The notes beneath the pieces are model-generated. The model searched no databases, was not told where the DNA came from, and saw nothing but the letters and a program-made list of their open reading frames with translations. Positions 29,221 to 37,863 of a stretch of 64,000 nt of DNA are shown in pieces; within the stretch, counting starts at the first letter, position 1; each line of letters opens with the position of its first letter. Source of the DNA: Scleromatobacter humisilvae (GTDB taxonomy: Bacteria; Pseudomonadota; Gammaproteobacteria; Burkholderiales; Burkholderiaceae_C); contig NZ_JAJLJH010000002.1 in the NCBI RefSeq assembly GCF_023231945.1, positions 186,001 to 250,000 on the forward strand, given 5' to 3'. The translations under genes and the position numbers were made by a program.

Positions 29221-29238
29221 GTGACCGGACCGTGACAG
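29221..29238 (-). promoter_or_regulatory. PHO-box-like direct repeat upstream of the porin operon
   Basis: Read on the minus strand this is CTGTCAC-GGTC-CGGTCAC, two seven-base units spaced by four bases. The PhoB consensus is CTGTCAT-N4-CTGTCAT, so the first unit matches 6/7 and the second 5/7. It points at the porin start 85 bases away. No convincing -10 box is visible at the expected distance. Confidence 0.45.
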
Positions 29239-29369
29239 GCCTCTTTCGGAGCTTGCCGCCCCGACTTGAGTCGGAAGGCCTGATAAAACGCTGCCGGGCA
29301 GTCTTGACTCGTCTCGTACGGTGACTTATTCGACTGACAGCGTTGGACAGCAGTGCCGCCGCCGAAAAC

Positions 29370-29651
29370 TCAGCGACCCAGGTAGCGCTCGCAGAACGCT
29401 CGTCCGGTTCCGGTGAGCGCGGCGTTCCAGCGTTCCTCGACCTGCGTGACGCGGACCCATCCCGGGCCCTCGACGCCGCCGATCCGGGCGTGGCTCATCG
29501 CCGCCAGCGAGCGCATCAGCACGCTCGCGCCCTGGCCCAGGTGCTTTCCGAGGCGCGGAAGGGACATGCCCGCTTCGCCCGGTGCCGCGGCCAGTTCGCG
29601 CAGGATGGCGATGGACAGCTCGTCCAGCGCGGGAAGGTTCTCGTCGTCCAT
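29370..29651 (-). CDS. Small winged-helix-like protein
   Basis: A protein of 93 residues. ELSIAILRELAAAPGEAGMSLPRLGKHLGQGASVLMRSLAAM fits a helix-turn-helix with a following recognition helix, and GPGWVRVTQVEERWNAALT looks like the wing. This suggests a small MarR/ArsR-like DNA-binding protein, though the family is not recognised with certainty. GAGGGG lies five bases before ATG at 29651. It follows the molybdopterin oxidoreductase gene after 57 bases on the same strand and is probably cotranscribed with it, so it may be a regulator of that enzyme. No metal-binding cysteines are present. Confidence 0.6.
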   Translation of the reverse strand: MDDENLPALDELSIAILRELAAAPGEAGMSLPRLGKHLGQGASVLMRSLAAMSHARIGGVEGPGWVRVTQVEERWNAALTGTGRAFCERYLGR

Positions 29652-29708
29652 GCGTCCCCTCGTGCGCCCGCGTGGCGCCCGGGGAGCGAGCCGGGCGGCC
29701 CGCTGCGG

Positions 29709-32036
29709 TCAGGCGCCCGCGAACGTCGTGTCGGCCTGCTGGGCGGATCCCGTGGCCTCGTGTGGCGTGAGTATGACGGGAATCGACTTCGACGTCGGCG
29801 TGCCGGCCTCGATGGCCGTCGCCGACAGCGGCACCAGCGGATTCGTCTCCGGGTAGTACGCCGCCAGGTTGCCGCGCGGGATGTCGTAGGCCACCAGCTT
29901 GAAGCGGTCGGCGCGGCGCTCGACGCCGTCGCTCCAGACCGTGTGGATGTCCACCCACTGGCCGTCGCGCAGGCCCAGGTGCTTGATGTCGGCCGCGTTG
30001 ATGAAGACCACGCGGCGCTGGCCGAACACGCCGCGGTAGCGGTCGTCCTGGCCGTAGATCGTCGTGTTGTACTGGTCGTGCGAGCGCGTCGTCAGCAGCG
30101 TGAAGACGACCTTGTCCAGCTGGCGCGCGCGGGCGCGGTGCGCGGGCGTGTCCAGCGGCACGGCGTGCGTGCAGAAGACGGCCTTGCCGGGCTCGGTGGC
30201 CCACACGCGTTCGCTGGCGGTGTTGCGCAGCCGGAAGCCGCCGGGCACCTTGATGCGCTCGTTGAAGTCGAAGAAGTCGTCGAAGACGGCCTCGATCTTG
30301 TCGCGGATGCGGTCGTAGTCCTCGATCAGCCACAGCCAGGGCGTCTTGCTGCGCTTGCCCAGCGTCGCGGCGGCCAGGCGCGCGACGATCGCCGGCTCCG
30401 ACAGCAGGTGCTCGGACGCCGGCGGGTTGATGCCCGACGAGATGTGCACCATGCTCATCGAATCCTCCACCGTCACGCCTTGCGGGCCGGCGGCCTGCAC
30501 GTCGATCTCGGTGCGTCCCAGGCAGGGCAGGATCAGCGCGTTGCGGCCGTGGACGATGTGGCTGCGGTTCAGCTTGGTCGTCACGTGCACCGTCAGGTCG
30601 CAGTTGCGCAGGCCCTTCCAGGTCTCGTAGGTGTCGGGCGTGGCCGCGGCGAAGTTGCCGCCGAGTGCGATGAAGACCTTGCCGCGGCCCGAGAGCATCA
30701 GCTTGATGGACTCGACGACGTCGACGCCCGGCGTGCGCGGCGGCTCGAAGCCGAACACGTCGCGCAGGCGATCGAGCAGCGCCGCGGGCGGCTTCTCCCA
30801 GATGCCCATCGTGCGGTCGCCCTGCACGTTGCTGTGGCCGCGCACGGGGCACGCGCCGGCGCCCGGCCGGCCGATGTTCCCGCGCAGCATCAGCAGGTTG
30901 GCTATCATCTGGATCGTCGCCACCGAGTGCGCGTGCTGCGTGATGCCCATGCCCCAGCAGGCGATGACGCGCTCGGCGCCCAGGTAGACGTCGCCGGCCG
31001 CGCGCATCTGCGCCTCGGACAGCCCGGACTCCTGCTCCAGCAGCGGCCACGATTCGCCACGCAGGTCTTCCAGCAGCGCCTCGATGCCCACGGTGTGCTC
31101 CGCGATGAAGGCGTGGTCGAGGACGCCGCCGCGCGCGTCCTCCTGCTCGACGACGTGCTTCATCATGCCCTTGACGAGCGCGAAGTCGCCGCCGACGCGC
31201 AGCTGGAAGTAGTGCGAGCTGATCTGCGTCGAGCCCAGCGTGGCCATCTCGAGCTTGGCCTGCGGGTCGGCGAAGCGCTCCAGCCCGCGCTCGCGCAGCG
31301 GATTGAAGCTGACGATGCGTGCGCCGCGCTTCGCGGCCGCGCGCAGCTCGCCCAGCATGCGTGGGTGGTTGGTGCCCGGGTTCTGGCCGAAGATGAAGAT
31401 CGCGTCGGCCTGCTCGAAGTCGTCCAGCGTGACGGTGCCCTTGCCGACGCCGATCTGCGGCCGCATCGCCGAGCCGCTCGGCTCGTGGCACATGTTGGAG
31501 CAGTCGGGGAAGTTGTTGGTGCCGAACTCGCGCACGAACAGCTGGTACAGGAACGCGGCTTCGTTGCTGGCGCGGCCCGAGGTGTAGAACATCGCCTGGT
31601 TCGGGTCGGGCAGGGCGTTGAGGTGGCCCGCGATCATCTCGAACGCCGTGTCCCACTCGATGGGCAGGTACTTGTCGCTGGCGCGGTCGTAGACCATCGG
31701 CTCGGTCAGGCGGCCCTGGTCCTCGAGAAAGAAATCGCTCTTGCCGGCCAGCTCGGTGACCGTGTGCTGGGCGAAGAACTCGCGCGTGACGCGGCGCGCC
31801 GTGGCCTCGGCCGCGACGGCCTTGGCGCCGTTCTCGCAGAACTCGAAGGTCGACGCATGGTTGCGGTCGGGCCAGGCGCAGCCGGGGCAGTCGAAGCCGT
31901 CGGGCTGGTTGGCCGACAGCAGCGTCTTGGCGCCCTTCACGGCGATGTCCTGGGCCAGCAGGGCCTTGCTGACGCTTTTCAGCGCGGCCCAGCCACCGGC
32001 CGGACCCTTGTAGAACTCGATCTTCTTTTCGCTCAC
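29709..32036 (-). CDS. YdeP/FdhF-family molybdopterin oxidoreductase alpha subunit
   Basis: A protein of 775 residues. The N-terminal DCPGCAWPD (Cys50, Cys53) is characteristic of the YdeP/FdhF-like subgroup and replaces the usual four-cysteine iron-sulfur motif of formate dehydrogenases. Molybdopterin-binding blocks include FYTSGRASNEAAFLYQLF, IFIFGQNPGTNHPRML and NMLRGNIGRPGAGACPVRGHSNVQGDRTMG-type segments. The C-terminal Molydop_binding domain holds TTRSHDQYNTTIYGQDDRYRG. No selenocysteine is seen. There is no Tat signal, so it is cytoplasmic. In E. coli YdeP is linked to acid resistance; the substrate is unknown. The start is GTG at 32036. Its small winged-helix partner follows. Confidence 0.88.
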   Translation of the reverse strand: MSEKKIEFYKGPAGGWAALKSVSKALLAQDIAVKGAKTLLSANQPDGFDCPGCAWPDRNHASTFEFCENGAKAVAAEATARRVTREFFAQHTVTELAGKSDFFLEDQGRLTEPMVYDRASDKYLPIEWDTAFEMIAGHLNALPDPNQAMFYTSGRASNEAAFLYQLFVREFGTNNFPDCSNMCHEPSGSAMRPQIGVGKGTVTLDDFEQADAIFIFGQNPGTNHPRMLGELRAAAKRGARIVSFNPLRERGLERFADPQAKLEMATLGSTQISSHYFQLRVGGDFALVKGMMKHVVEQEDARGGVLDHAFIAEHTVGIEALLEDLRGESWPLLEQESGLSEAQMRAAGDVYLGAERVIACWGMGITQHAHSVATIQMIANLLMLRGNIGRPGAGACPVRGHSNVQGDRTMGIWEKPPAALLDRLRDVFGFEPPRTPGVDVVESIKLMLSGRGKVFIALGGNFAAATPDTYETWKGLRNCDLTVHVTTKLNRSHIVHGRNALILPCLGRTEIDVQAAGPQGVTVEDSMSMVHISSGINPPASEHLLSEPAIVARLAAATLGKRSKTPWLWLIEDYDRIRDKIEAVFDDFFDFNERIKVPGGFRLRNTASERVWATEPGKAVFCTHAVPLDTPAHRARARQLDKVVFTLLTTRSHDQYNTTIYGQDDRYRGVFGQRRVVFINAADIKHLGLRDGQWVDIHTVWSDGVERRADRFKLVAYDIPRGNLAAYYPETNPLVPLSATAIEAGTPTSKSIPVILTPHEATGSAQQADTTFAGA

Positions 32037-32195
32037 CGGCTCGAAACTTTCAAGTCGAAGAGGGCGGGAAAACCCTCAATGACCCGAGTGTGCCCGACTC
32101 CGCGATTCCCGAAAATATGTGGTGCACCGCAACAACTCCCCAGTTGAAGCGATTGCCCGCCGTCGGGCAGGCGCTCCCGCGCCCGCCGCGAGCGG

Positions 32196-33209
32196 TCAGA
32201 TCAGCTTGGCGTCCAGCAGCTCGCTCTTGAGGTAGGCGTAGTAGATCGGCGCGGCGACCAGGCCCGGGATGCCGAACAGCGCCTCCATCACCATCATCGC
32301 GATGAGCAGCTCCCAGATCTGCGACTTGATGCGCGTGCCGACGATGCGCGCGCCCAGGAAGTACTCGAGCTTGTGGATCACGATCAGGAACACCAGCGAC
32401 GCGACGGCCACGGCCGGCGAGTGGGCCAGGCTGACGATCACGACGATGGTGTTGGACGTCAGGTTGCCGACGATGGGCAGCAGGCCGACGATGAAGGTGA
32501 TCGCGATCATCGTCTTGGTCAGCGGCAGGTGGACGCCGAACAGGTGCAGCCCGATGACGAGGTAGATCGCGGTGAAGCTGGTGTTGAGCAGCGAGATCGA
32601 GAGCTGCGACAGCGCGACGTTCCGGAACGCGTGCGCGAAGTGTTCGGCGCGCGCCGTCAGCGCACGGGCCAGCGGGCCCGGCGTGGCGTGCGGATCGACT
32701 TCGCGCAGCGACAGCACGACGCCGATGACGATGGCGATGATCGTCTCGGCGACGGTGACCAGCGTGTGCGCCCCCATCATCTGCAGCTCCGCCACGTGGG
32801 CGCGCAGCCAGTCGAGCGCCTTCTGCTGCAGGTCGGCGATGTCGTCGGGCAGGTAGGCGGCCATGAACGGCGGGATGCCGGCGCGCACGCGATCGAGGAT
32901 GTCCGACACCTTGGCGAGCAGGTGGGGCAGGTTCTCGATGTCGCTGCGGAAGAACGAGACCAGGCCGAACACCGCGCCCGCGATCGCGGCGATGACGACG
33001 GAGGCGAACAGGATCACCACCAGCATCTTGGCGAGCTTGGTGTTGAACCAGCGCTGCGCCAACGGCGTGATCGACACCACGAGCTGGTACACCAGCAGGC
33101 CCACCAGCAGCGGCACCAGCAGGTGCAGCTCCAGCACGCCGACCAGCGCGACAGCCGCCAGGAGGTAGGACGACAGGCGGATGGTCTGCTCGCGGGTCGA
33201 GGGGCTCAT
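32196..33209 (-). CDS. AI-2E family transporter (YdiK/PerM type)
   Basis: A protein of 337 residues with seven to eight hydrophobic segments in the AI-2E-transporter order: two N-terminal helices (SSYLLAAVALVGVLELHLLVPLLVG), a third (MLVVILFASVVIAAIAGAVFGL), an amphipathic soluble stretch of about 100 residues, then four or five further helices. These include IAITFIVGLLPIVGNLTSNTIVV, which contains the conserved PxxGN-type turn of the family. It is an inner-membrane protein; a few members export autoinducer-2 or other small solutes, and most are uncharacterised. It is followed after 34 bases by livF, which begins a separate operon from the other end, so the two units are arranged tail to head. 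The function cannot be refined. Confidence 0.85.
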   Translation of the reverse strand: MSPSTREQTIRLSSYLLAAVALVGVLELHLLVPLLVGLLVYQLVVSITPLAQRWFNTKLAKMLVVILFASVVIAAIAGAVFGLVSFFRSDIENLPHLLAKVSDILDRVRAGIPPFMAAYLPDDIADLQQKALDWLRAHVAELQMMGAHTLVTVAETIIAIVIGVVLSLREVDPHATPGPLARALTARAEHFAHAFRNVALSQLSISLLNTSFTAIYLVIGLHLFGVHLPLTKTMIAITFIVGLLPIVGNLTSNTIVVIVSLAHSPAVAVASLVFLIVIHKLEYFLGARIVGTRIKSQIWELLIAMMVMEALFGIPGLVAAPIYYAYLKSELLDAKLI

Positions 33210-33243
33210 TGTTGTTGTCAGTTGGGGGCGGCGGGCCGCGGGA

Positions 33244-33975
33244 TCAAGCCTTGGCCTTGCCGAGGTAGGTTTCTATGACGCGCGGGTCCGCGGCAAGTTC
33301 CGAAGCCGGACCGGACAGCGCGATCGCGCCGGTCTCGAGCACGTAGGCATGGTCGGCCACCGCCATCGCGGCCCGCGCATTCTGCTCGATCAGCAGGATG
33401 GTGGCGCCGCTCTCGCGCAGTCGCTCGATGATGCGGAAGATCTCCTTGACGACCAGCGGGGCCAGTCCGAGGCTGGGCTCGTCGAGCATCAGCAGGCGCG
33501 GCCGGCCCATCAGCGCGCGGCCGATCGCCAGCATCTGGCGTTCGCCGCCCGACAGCGTGCCCGCCGCCTGCGCCTGGCGTTCGTGCAGGCGCGGGAACAG
33601 CTGGTAGATCTCGTCCAGCCGCGCGGCCTGCTCGGCGCGCGGCGTGCGGCGCTGGCGATAGCCGCCCAGCACGAGGTTGTCGACGACGGGCATCGTCGCG
33701 AAGAGGGCGCGCGTCTCGGGCACCAGCGCGATGCCGCGCTGCACGCGTTGCTCGAGCGACAGCCGCTGGATCGTCTCGCCATCGAAGCGCAGCTCGCCGC
33801 GCGACGGCAGGACGCCCATCAAGGCGTTGAGCAGCGTGCTCTTGCCGGCGCCGTTGGGCCCGACGACGGCGACCACGCTGCCGGACTTCGCCGAGAGGCT
33901 GACGCCGGACAGCACCTCGGCGCGGCCATAGCCTGCGTGCAGGCCGTCGACTTCGAGGAGTGGCGTGGTCATCAT
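33244..33975 (-). CDS. livF: Branched-chain amino-acid-type ABC transporter ATP-binding protein LivF
   Basis: A protein of 243 residues. Walker A is GPNGAGKST (residues 39-47), the ABC signature is LSGGERQML, and Walker B is LLMLDEPSLGLAP. LVVKEIFRIIERL and the MVLETGAIALSG-like end match LivF rather than LivG. Two ATGs are adjacent (33975 and 33972); the first overlaps the stop of the upstream gene by one base (TGATG). It is the last gene of livH - livM-livG fusion - livF. It energises import of amino acids or, as in several betaproteobacterial systems, of aromatic or urea-type substrates. Confidence 0.93.
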   Translation of the reverse strand: MMTTPLLEVDGLHAGYGRAEVLSGVSLSAKSGSVVAVVGPNGAGKSTLLNALMGVLPSRGELRFDGETIQRLSLEQRVQRGIALVPETRALFATMPVVDNLVLGGYRQRRTPRAEQAARLDEIYQLFPRLHERQAQAAGTLSGGERQMLAIGRALMGRPRLLMLDEPSLGLAPLVVKEIFRIIERLRESGATILLIEQNARAAMAVADHAYVLETGAIALSGPASELAADPRVIETYLGKAKA

Positions 33976-35750
33976 CAATGCTCCACGCCGAGATAGGCCG
34001 CGCGCACCGCGGGATCCTCGCGCACGGCGTCCGGCGTGCCCTCGGTCAGCTTGGTGCCGAACTCGACGACCACGATGCGGTCGGTCAGCGTCATCACGAA
34101 GTCCATGTCGTGCTCCACCAGCAGCAGGCTCATGCCTTCGGCGCGCAGCTGCGACAGCACCTCGGCCAGGGCCTGCTTCTCCTTCAGGCGCAGGCCGGCG
34201 GCGGGTTCGTCCAGCAGCAGCAGCGCGGGATCGGTGCACAGCGCGCGCGCGATCTCCATCAGGCGCTGCTGGCCCAGCGCGAGATTGCCGGCGGGCTCGT
34301 TGGCGAGCGCGCTCATGCCGATGCGATCGAGCTGCCTCCAGGCTTCGGCCAGCAGGCGACGCTCGTCGCGGCGGTCGAGGCGCAGCATCGCGCGCAGCAC
34401 GCCGGCACCGACGCGCCGATGCGCGCCGAGAGCCACGTTCTCGAGCACGCTCATGTCGGCGATCATGCGCACATGCTGGAAGGTGCGCGACATGCCACGC
34501 CGCGCGATCGCGCGCGAAGTGAGCCCGCTCACGCGCGCGCCGCGGAAGTCCACTTGCCCGCTCGTGAGAGGCAGCACGCCCGTGATGAGGTTGAACATCG
34601 TCGACTTGCCCGCGCCGTTGGGCCCGATCAGGCCGACGATCTCGCCGGCGCGCACGTCGAAGCCGACGTCGTTGACCGCGACGAGGCCGCCGAACTGCTT
34701 GCGCGCCTTCGCGACCGACAGCACCGTCTCGCCGCGCGCCGGCGGCGTCGCCTTCGGCAGCGGCGCTGCATCGGCCCAGGTCGACGGATCCTGCCGCCGC
34801 TGCGGCAGGCGCCGGGTGGCCAGCGACCACAGCCCCTGCGGCGTCACCTGCAGCACCAGGATCAGCACCATGCCGAACACCACCAGCTCCACCGGCCCGC
34901 TGGTGTTGAGCAGCGCCGGCAGCCAGTTCTGCAACTGGTCCTCGGCGACCTTGACCGCCGCGGCGCCGACGAACGCACCACCGACCAGCCCGACACCGCC
35001 CAGCACCGCCATGAACAGGTACTCGATGCCCATCTGCAGCCCGAACGGCGACGGGTTGACCGAGCGCTGGTAATGCGCGAACAGCCAGCCCGAGAGCGAC
35101 GCGTAGATCGCCGCGATGACGAACGCCAGCACCTTGTAGCGCAGCGTCGCGATGCCCATGGCCTCGGCCATCAGCGTGCCGCCCTTCAACGCGCGGATCG
35201 CCCGGCCGGGGCGCGAGTCGAGCAGGTGGCGCAGCGCCACGGCGCCCAGCAGCGCGACGATCCAGATCAGGAAGTACGACGCGCGGCCGGTGCGGAGCTC
35301 GAGGCTGCCGATGGCCACCGGCGGGATGCCCTGCAGGCCGTCGAACTTGCCGAGGAAGTCGAGGTTGCCGACCAGGAAGAACATCGCCAGCCCCCACGCG
35401 ATGGTGGCCAGCGGCAGGTAGTGGCCCGACATGCGCAACGTGACGCCTGCGACGACCAGTGCGACGACCAGCGTCAGCGCGATCCCGCACGCGAGCCCGA
35501 TCCACGGCGACCAGCCGAGCGCGGTCGTGACGTACGCGGACGCGTACGCGCCCAGGCCGACGAACGCGGCCTGCCCGAACGACGTGAGCCCGGCCACGCC
35601 GGTCAGCAGCACCAGGCCCAGCACCACCGTCGCATACAGGCCGATGTAGTCCAGCTGCGTGATCCAGAACTCGGGCACGGGCAGCAGCGGCAGCGCGAAC
35701 AGCAGCGCGACGCCGGCGGCGGTGGCGATCTTGAAGGCAGAGGTTTTCAT
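33975..35750 (-). CDS. Fused LivM permease / LivG ATP-binding protein
   Basis: A protein of 591 residues. Residues 1-325 form the LivM-type permease, with about nine hydrophobic segments including GLTSFGQAAFVGLGAYASAYVTT and GVGLVGGAFVGAAAV. A short linker leads to the ATPase. Walker A GPNGAGKST is near residue 377, then AIARRGMSRTFQHVRMI (LivG-specific), signature LALGQQRLMEIARAL (variant of LSGGQ) and Walker B LLLLDEPAAGL. Such fusions are known in Burkholderiales. It overlaps livH by one base (TGATG) and livF by one base, so stoichiometry is likely set by coupled translation. Confidence 0.92.
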   Translation of the reverse strand: MKTSAFKIATAAGVALLFALPLLPVPEFWITQLDYIGLYATVVLGLVLLTGVAGLTSFGQAAFVGLGAYASAYVTTALGWSPWIGLACGIALTLVVALVVAGVTLRMSGHYLPLATIAWGLAMFFLVGNLDFLGKFDGLQGIPPVAIGSLELRTGRASYFLIWIVALLGAVALRHLLDSRPGRAIRALKGGTLMAEAMGIATLRYKVLAFVIAAIYASLSGWLFAHYQRSVNPSPFGLQMGIEYLFMAVLGGVGLVGGAFVGAAAVKVAEDQLQNWLPALLNTSGPVELVVFGMVLILVLQVTPQGLWSLATRRLPQRRQDPSTWADAAPLPKATPPARGETVLSVAKARKQFGGLVAVNDVGFDVRAGEIVGLIGPNGAGKSTMFNLITGVLPLTSGQVDFRGARVSGLTSRAIARRGMSRTFQHVRMIADMSVLENVALGAHRRVGAGVLRAMLRLDRRDERRLLAEAWRQLDRIGMSALANEPAGNLALGQQRLMEIARALCTDPALLLLDEPAAGLRLKEKQALAEVLSQLRAEGMSLLLVEHDMDFVMTLTDRIVVVEFGTKLTEGTPDAVREDPAVRAAYLGVEH

Positions 35751-36790
35751 CACTCGTCGTCGTCGTGCTGGCGGTCGGTCAGCGAGCGCAGCAGCAGGAT
35801 CGGGATGATCGCGGTGAACACGATCACGTCCTTGTAGGCGCTGGCCCAGAACGAGCTGAACGAGTCCAGCAGGCCGACGAGCAGCGCGCCGCCCACGGCC
35901 AGCGGATAGCTCGCGAGGCCGCCGAAGATCGCGGCGACGAAGCCTTTGAGGCCGATGAGGAAGCCGCCGTCGTAGATCATCGTCGTGGTCGGGCCGATCA
36001 GCAGCCCGGACAGCGCGCCGATGAACGCCGCCATCGAGAACGCGCTGCGGCCGGCGTGCTCGGTCGACACGCCCATCAGCCGCGCGCCGAGCCGGTTGAT
36101 GGCCGTGGCGCGCAGCGCCTTGCCGGCGAGCGTGCGCGCGAAGAACAGGTACAGCGCGCCCATCAGCAGCGCGGACGTCAGCACGGTCACGATGGTCTGG
36201 CCCGAGACCGTCACCGCGCCGACGGCGAAGCTGGCGTCCCAGAACGGCGGCGTGCGGTAGCCCTCGGCGCCGAAGAACACGAGGCCCAGGCCGACCAGCG
36301 TGAAGTGCACGCCGACCGAGACGATCAGCAGCAGCAGCACCGAGGCGTCGGCCAGCGGCTGGTAGGCGAGCCGATAGACCAGCGGGCCGAGGGCCGTGAC
36401 GAGGACCAGCGTGATCACGCCCTGCAAGGCCAGCGGCCACTGATGCCCGCTCGCGACATACGTGACCGCGGCCGCCGCGACGGGCAGGGCGCACAGCCGC
36501 GCGATCTCGAGGCCGGTGGCCGGCCACGCACGCTTCGTGCGCACGCCGTCCCACAGCTCGCGCAGCACGGTCAGCGCGGCCAGCAGCAGCGCCAGCCAGA
36601 CCGTGCCGGGCACGCGCCCGAGCTGCAGCATCGCGAGCGTCAACGCGCTGTAGGCGACGAACTCGCCTTGCGGGATCAGGATGACGCGCGTGACGGCGAA
36701 CACCAGCACGATGGCCATGCCCAGCAAGGCATACACGGCGCCGTTGCCGATGCCATCGAGCAGCAGCACGGCGGCGATCGTCGAATCCAT
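35750..36790 (-). CDS. livH: Branched-chain amino-acid-type ABC transporter permease LivH
   Basis: A protein of 346 residues. It is polytopic, with the LivH opening DGIGNGAVYALLGMAIVLVF and the central ALRATAINRLGARLMGVSTEHAGRSAFSMAA cytoplasmic loop (EAA-like) followed by SGLLIGPTTTM and GLKGFVAAIFGGLAS. It has an insertion of about 50 residues after the second helix (LRELWDGVRTKRAWPATGLEIARL) compared with E. coli LivH. ATG at 36790 is preceded by GGAGGG at a short distance. It is the first gene of the liv operon. A TetR-type palindrome and a TATACT box lie 54-90 bases upstream. No periplasmic binding protein (livJ/K) is present in the window. Confidence 0.93.
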   Translation of the reverse strand: MDSTIAAVLLLDGIGNGAVYALLGMAIVLVFAVTRVILIPQGEFVAYSALTLAMLQLGRVPGTVWLALLLAALTVLRELWDGVRTKRAWPATGLEIARLCALPVAAAAVTYVASGHQWPLALQGVITLVLVTALGPLVYRLAYQPLADASVLLLLIVSVGVHFTLVGLGLVFFGAEGYRTPPFWDASFAVGAVTVSGQTIVTVLTSALLMGALYLFFARTLAGKALRATAINRLGARLMGVSTEHAGRSAFSMAAFIGALSGLLIGPTTTMIYDGGFLIGLKGFVAAIFGGLASYPLAVGGALLVGLLDSFSSFWASAYKDVIVFTAIIPILLLRSLTDRQHDDDE

Positions 36791-36843
36791 CAACCCTCCA
36801 TCATCTTGGGAAGCTCCGCCGGGTGGAGGCGCCGATCAATGCC

Positions 36844-36879
36844 CGACCGACCGGTCGGTCGTGAATTGCAGGAAGTATA
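36844..36879 (-). promoter_or_regulatory. liv operon promoter with TetR operator
   Basis: An 18-base perfect palindrome CGACCGACC/GGTCGGTCG occupies 36844-36861. Twelve bases upstream, on the minus strand, is TATACT (complement of 36874-36879), a good -10 box. The operator would cover about +6 to +24 and block the start of transcription. Its 14-base core is identical to the one at 37741-37754. Confidence 0.7.
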
Positions 36880-36927
36880 GGTGGCGTGCCGCGTCGCCGG
36901 CTTGGGGATGACCCGGGCGTGGGCGTC

Positions 36928-37620
36928 TCAAGCCGTCCTCGCCCGCGATGCACGCTTGGCGGCGACGGGCGCCGCACGCGGGACGCGGACAAGCCGCGGG
37001 TGGGGCATCGGCGCCGGCATGTTGCGCACGCCGTCGAAGAAGAGATTCAGCACCAGCGGCGTGACGGAGGCATGGGTCAGCGCGCCGTTCGGCCTGAGCC
37101 ACGTGAACATCCAGTTCAACATGCCGAACAGGAGCATCGCCAGCGGCTTCGTCAGCTTCTTCTTCGCGAGATCCGGCCGCAGCGCGGCGACGGCATCGGC
37201 GAACGACTGGACGACGTGGCGTTCCTTGTCGAGGATGCGGTTGCGGTCCGGCGACGGCAGGAAGCGCACGTCTTCCGTCAGCACCCGGTGGGAGTTCTGC
37301 GCCTCGGCGTATTCGGCCAGGAACCGTTCGACCAGCACGCGCAGGCGGTCGTCGGGCGTCACCGCGGGGTCGCGTTCGACGGAGTCGCACAGCTCGACCA
37401 GCCGGCTGACATGCCCGTCGGCGATATGCGTCAGCACCTCGCTCTTGTCGCGGTAGTGGTGATACAGCGTCGCCTTGGACAGCCCGCAGGCCTCCGCGAG
37501 ATCGCTCATCGACGTGCCGTGGTAGCCGCGCAGGGCGAACAGCGCCGCGGCCTCGGCGAGGATGGCCTCGCGCTGGCCCTTGCCATGGGGAGGGACGGAA
37601 GGTTGGATGCTGCGTGCCAT
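36928..37620 (-). CDS. TetR-family transcriptional regulator
   Basis: A protein of 230 residues. The N-terminal HTH is typical TetR (AEAAALFALRGYHGTSMSDLAEACGLSKATLYHHYRDKSEVL spans residues 23-64, shown here as its key features F-x-x-x-G-Y/F-x-x-T-S and the YHHY recognition helix end). The remaining helical part is an effector and dimerisation domain with LAMLLFGMLNWMFTWLRPNG, resembling TetR_C_33 (FadR/PaaR-like) regulators. It lies between the liv operon and a divergent tannase gene. Identical palindromes sit in front of both, one of them in its own upstream region, so it probably represses itself, the esterase and the transporter until a ligand (an aromatic acid or its acyl-CoA) appears. 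The ligand is inferred. Confidence 0.9.
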   Translation of the reverse strand: MARSIQPSVPPHGKGQREAILAEAAALFALRGYHGTSMSDLAEACGLSKATLYHHYRDKSEVLTHIADGHVSRLVELCDSVERDPAVTPDDRLRVLVERFLAEYAEAQNSHRVLTEDVRFLPSPDRNRILDKERHVVQSFADAVAALRPDLAKKKLTKPLAMLLFGMLNWMFTWLRPNGALTHASVTPLVLNLFFDGVRNMPAPMPHPRLVRVPRAAPVAAKRASRARTA

Positions 37621-37740
37621 TGCGTCGATCTGATGGCGGGATCTTATACGGTGGCGAGGCACGGGCGTGAGCGATGCGACGCGGATCCCGCGCGCGGGTT
37701 TCCACCGAAGACCGTCGAAGACGCGCGACTTAGTATCCCA

Positions 37741-37754
37741 ACCGACCGGTCGGT
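37741..37754. promoter_or_regulatory. TetR operator in the tetR/tannase divergent promoter region
   Basis: A perfect 14-base palindrome ACCGACC/GGTCGGT. It is immediately preceded by TAGTAT (37731-37736), a plausible -10 for the tannase gene. The same bases read on the minus strand give GATACT for tetR. One site could thus control both directions. Confidence 0.7.
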
Positions 37755-37863
37755 CGGGAGCCTGGATTTCTCCGGCAGCGAAACGATCGGCGCATCGGCC
37801 GGACGCAGGCGCGCGCAGCCCCGCGTCCTCGAACCGCACATCAACGCACGCTGGAGACAAGCA

